DNA of 64,000 bases, from NCBI GenBank assembly GCA_963663145.1, contig OY760134.1:558001-622000 (forward strand), in the 5' to 3' direction. Below, one piece after another: positions 63,545-64,000 of this stretch. The stretch comes from Azotimanducus sp963663145. GTDB taxonomy: Bacteria; Pseudomonadota; Gammaproteobacteria; Pseudomonadales; Azotimanducaceae. Position numbers and translations under genes: made by a program. The number at the start of each line of letters is the position of its first letter. Position 1 is the first letter of the stretch. The notes below the pieces were generated by a model, which did not search any database, was not told the origin of the DNA, and saw only the letters and a program-made list of their open reading frames with translations.

Positions 63545-64000
63545 ATGCATGCGGCAGATTTCGTTGAAAGCTACATAGATGCTTGGAACCAACGCGACGC
63601 GGGCTGCGTTGCTGATCACTTTGACAGTGATGGGATTTACTACGATGTACCCATTGAAGCGCAACATCCAAAGCGAGAACTCGTCACCTTCCTTTCCGAG
63701 TTCTTCGCCCAGGATCACAATCACTATGAACTCGACGGCGAAATTGCCACCGGACCTCATTCAATCGCTTTCCAATACAGAGTCATTGCTGGGCAGGGGA
63801 GTAGAGATGCATGCTGGTTCGGTGCCGAGTTTGTGACCCTGAAGGGCGATCACGCGTTACAGATTATGGACTACTACAAGCAGCCGGTCGCGTCAGAGGG
63901 GCCGGGTCGCAAGTACGCCAAGTCCGGTCTAACCCAAGACTTGCTTGAAAAGTACAAGCGTGCGCTTCATGCTCTCATGGAACAGGAGAAAGCCTATATG
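63545..64000 (+). CDS. AraC-family regulator with N-terminal SnoaL/NTF2-like domain (partial, window edge)
   Basis: This frame is open from ATG 63545 (AGAGGA six bases upstream) to the window end, 152 codons. Residues 1-110 form an NTF2/SnoaL-like domain (FVESYIDAWNQRDAGCVADH, FDSDGIYYDVPIEAQ, VTLKGDHALQIMDYYKQP). Then comes KYAKSGLTQDLLEKYKRALH and ALMEQEKAYM. That second block is the linker found just before the AraC helix-turn-helix in many SnoaL-AraC regulators. The DNA-binding part lies beyond the window. It may control the flavoprotein/GcvT operon directly upstream. Confidence 0.75.
   Translation, partial: MHAADFVESYIDAWNQRDAGCVADHFDSDGIYYDVPIEAQHPKRELVTFLSEFFAQDHNHYELDGEIATGPHSIAFQYRVIAGQGSRDACWFGAEFVTLKGDHALQIMDYYKQPVASEGPGRKYAKSGLTQDLLEKYKRALHALMEQEKAYM

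Noticed and set aside
1..64000. CRISPR arrays, prophage, rRNA or tRNA genes
   Set aside because: No regularly spaced repeats, phage structural or integrase genes, or recognisable structural RNA genes were seen on reading; a tRNA scan was not possible.

Overview
The window looks like a chromosomal segment of a Gram-negative, probably marine, heterotrophic gammaproteobacterium. The evidence is the housekeeping order priA / rpoZ-spoT-ridA-recG, a bifunctional MnmC, three large TonB-dependent receptors, and a laminarin-type polysaccharide locus. I cannot assign a genus. Most of the window has a moderately high GC content. One island at about 31.9-33.4 kb is far richer in GC and carries a REP-associated transposase.

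Layout. 0-7.2 kb: replication restart (priA), omega subunit (rpoZ), stringent response (spoT), ridA and recG. 7.3-15.8 kb: metabolic genes (class III aminotransferase, beta-barrel protein, sulfurtransferase, YcaQ-type glycosylase, ggt, tpm, NSS transporter). 15.8-19.7 kb: defence and addiction genes (a DNA adenine methyltransferase broken at a G8 tract, a DUF433/DUF5615 pair, and a small membrane protein with an apparent ATA start). 19.9-27.4 kb: a beta-glucan locus (TonB receptor and GH16 lipoprotein, divergent from a GH3 enzyme). 27.5-31.7 kb: serA, mnmC, a nitronate-monooxygenase-like gene and a small membrane protein. 31.9-33.4 kb: the REP/RAYT island.

33.5-64 kb is rich in amine and one-carbon catabolism. 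It holds a Rieske oxygenase, a phytanoyl-CoA-type dioxygenase, an aminotransferase, three PYROXD2/phytoene-desaturase-like flavoproteins, a PuuB-like oxidase, a PotFGHI polyamine importer, a PuuA-like glutamine-synthetase paralogue divergent from a MetF-like gene, a GcvT-like protein and the start of an AraC regulator. Embedded in it are a PIN toxin module, a TPR-sulfotransferase gene and a heme-uptake cluster (receptor, heme oxygenase, YbaN-like protein).

The least expected signals are these. (1) Two genes, recG and a 75-codon membrane protein, have no ATG/GTG/TTG start but do have an in-frame ATA behind a Shine-Dalgarno sequence. (2) A run of four near-perfect hairpins follows rpoZ, and a related hairpin element lies 52 kb away after the glutamine-synthetase gene. 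(3) A G8 tract splits a DNA methyltransferase in the manner of a phase-variable gene. (4) REP-like palindromes flank the RAYT gene. (5) A 52-codon ORF appears translationally coupled to heme oxygenase.
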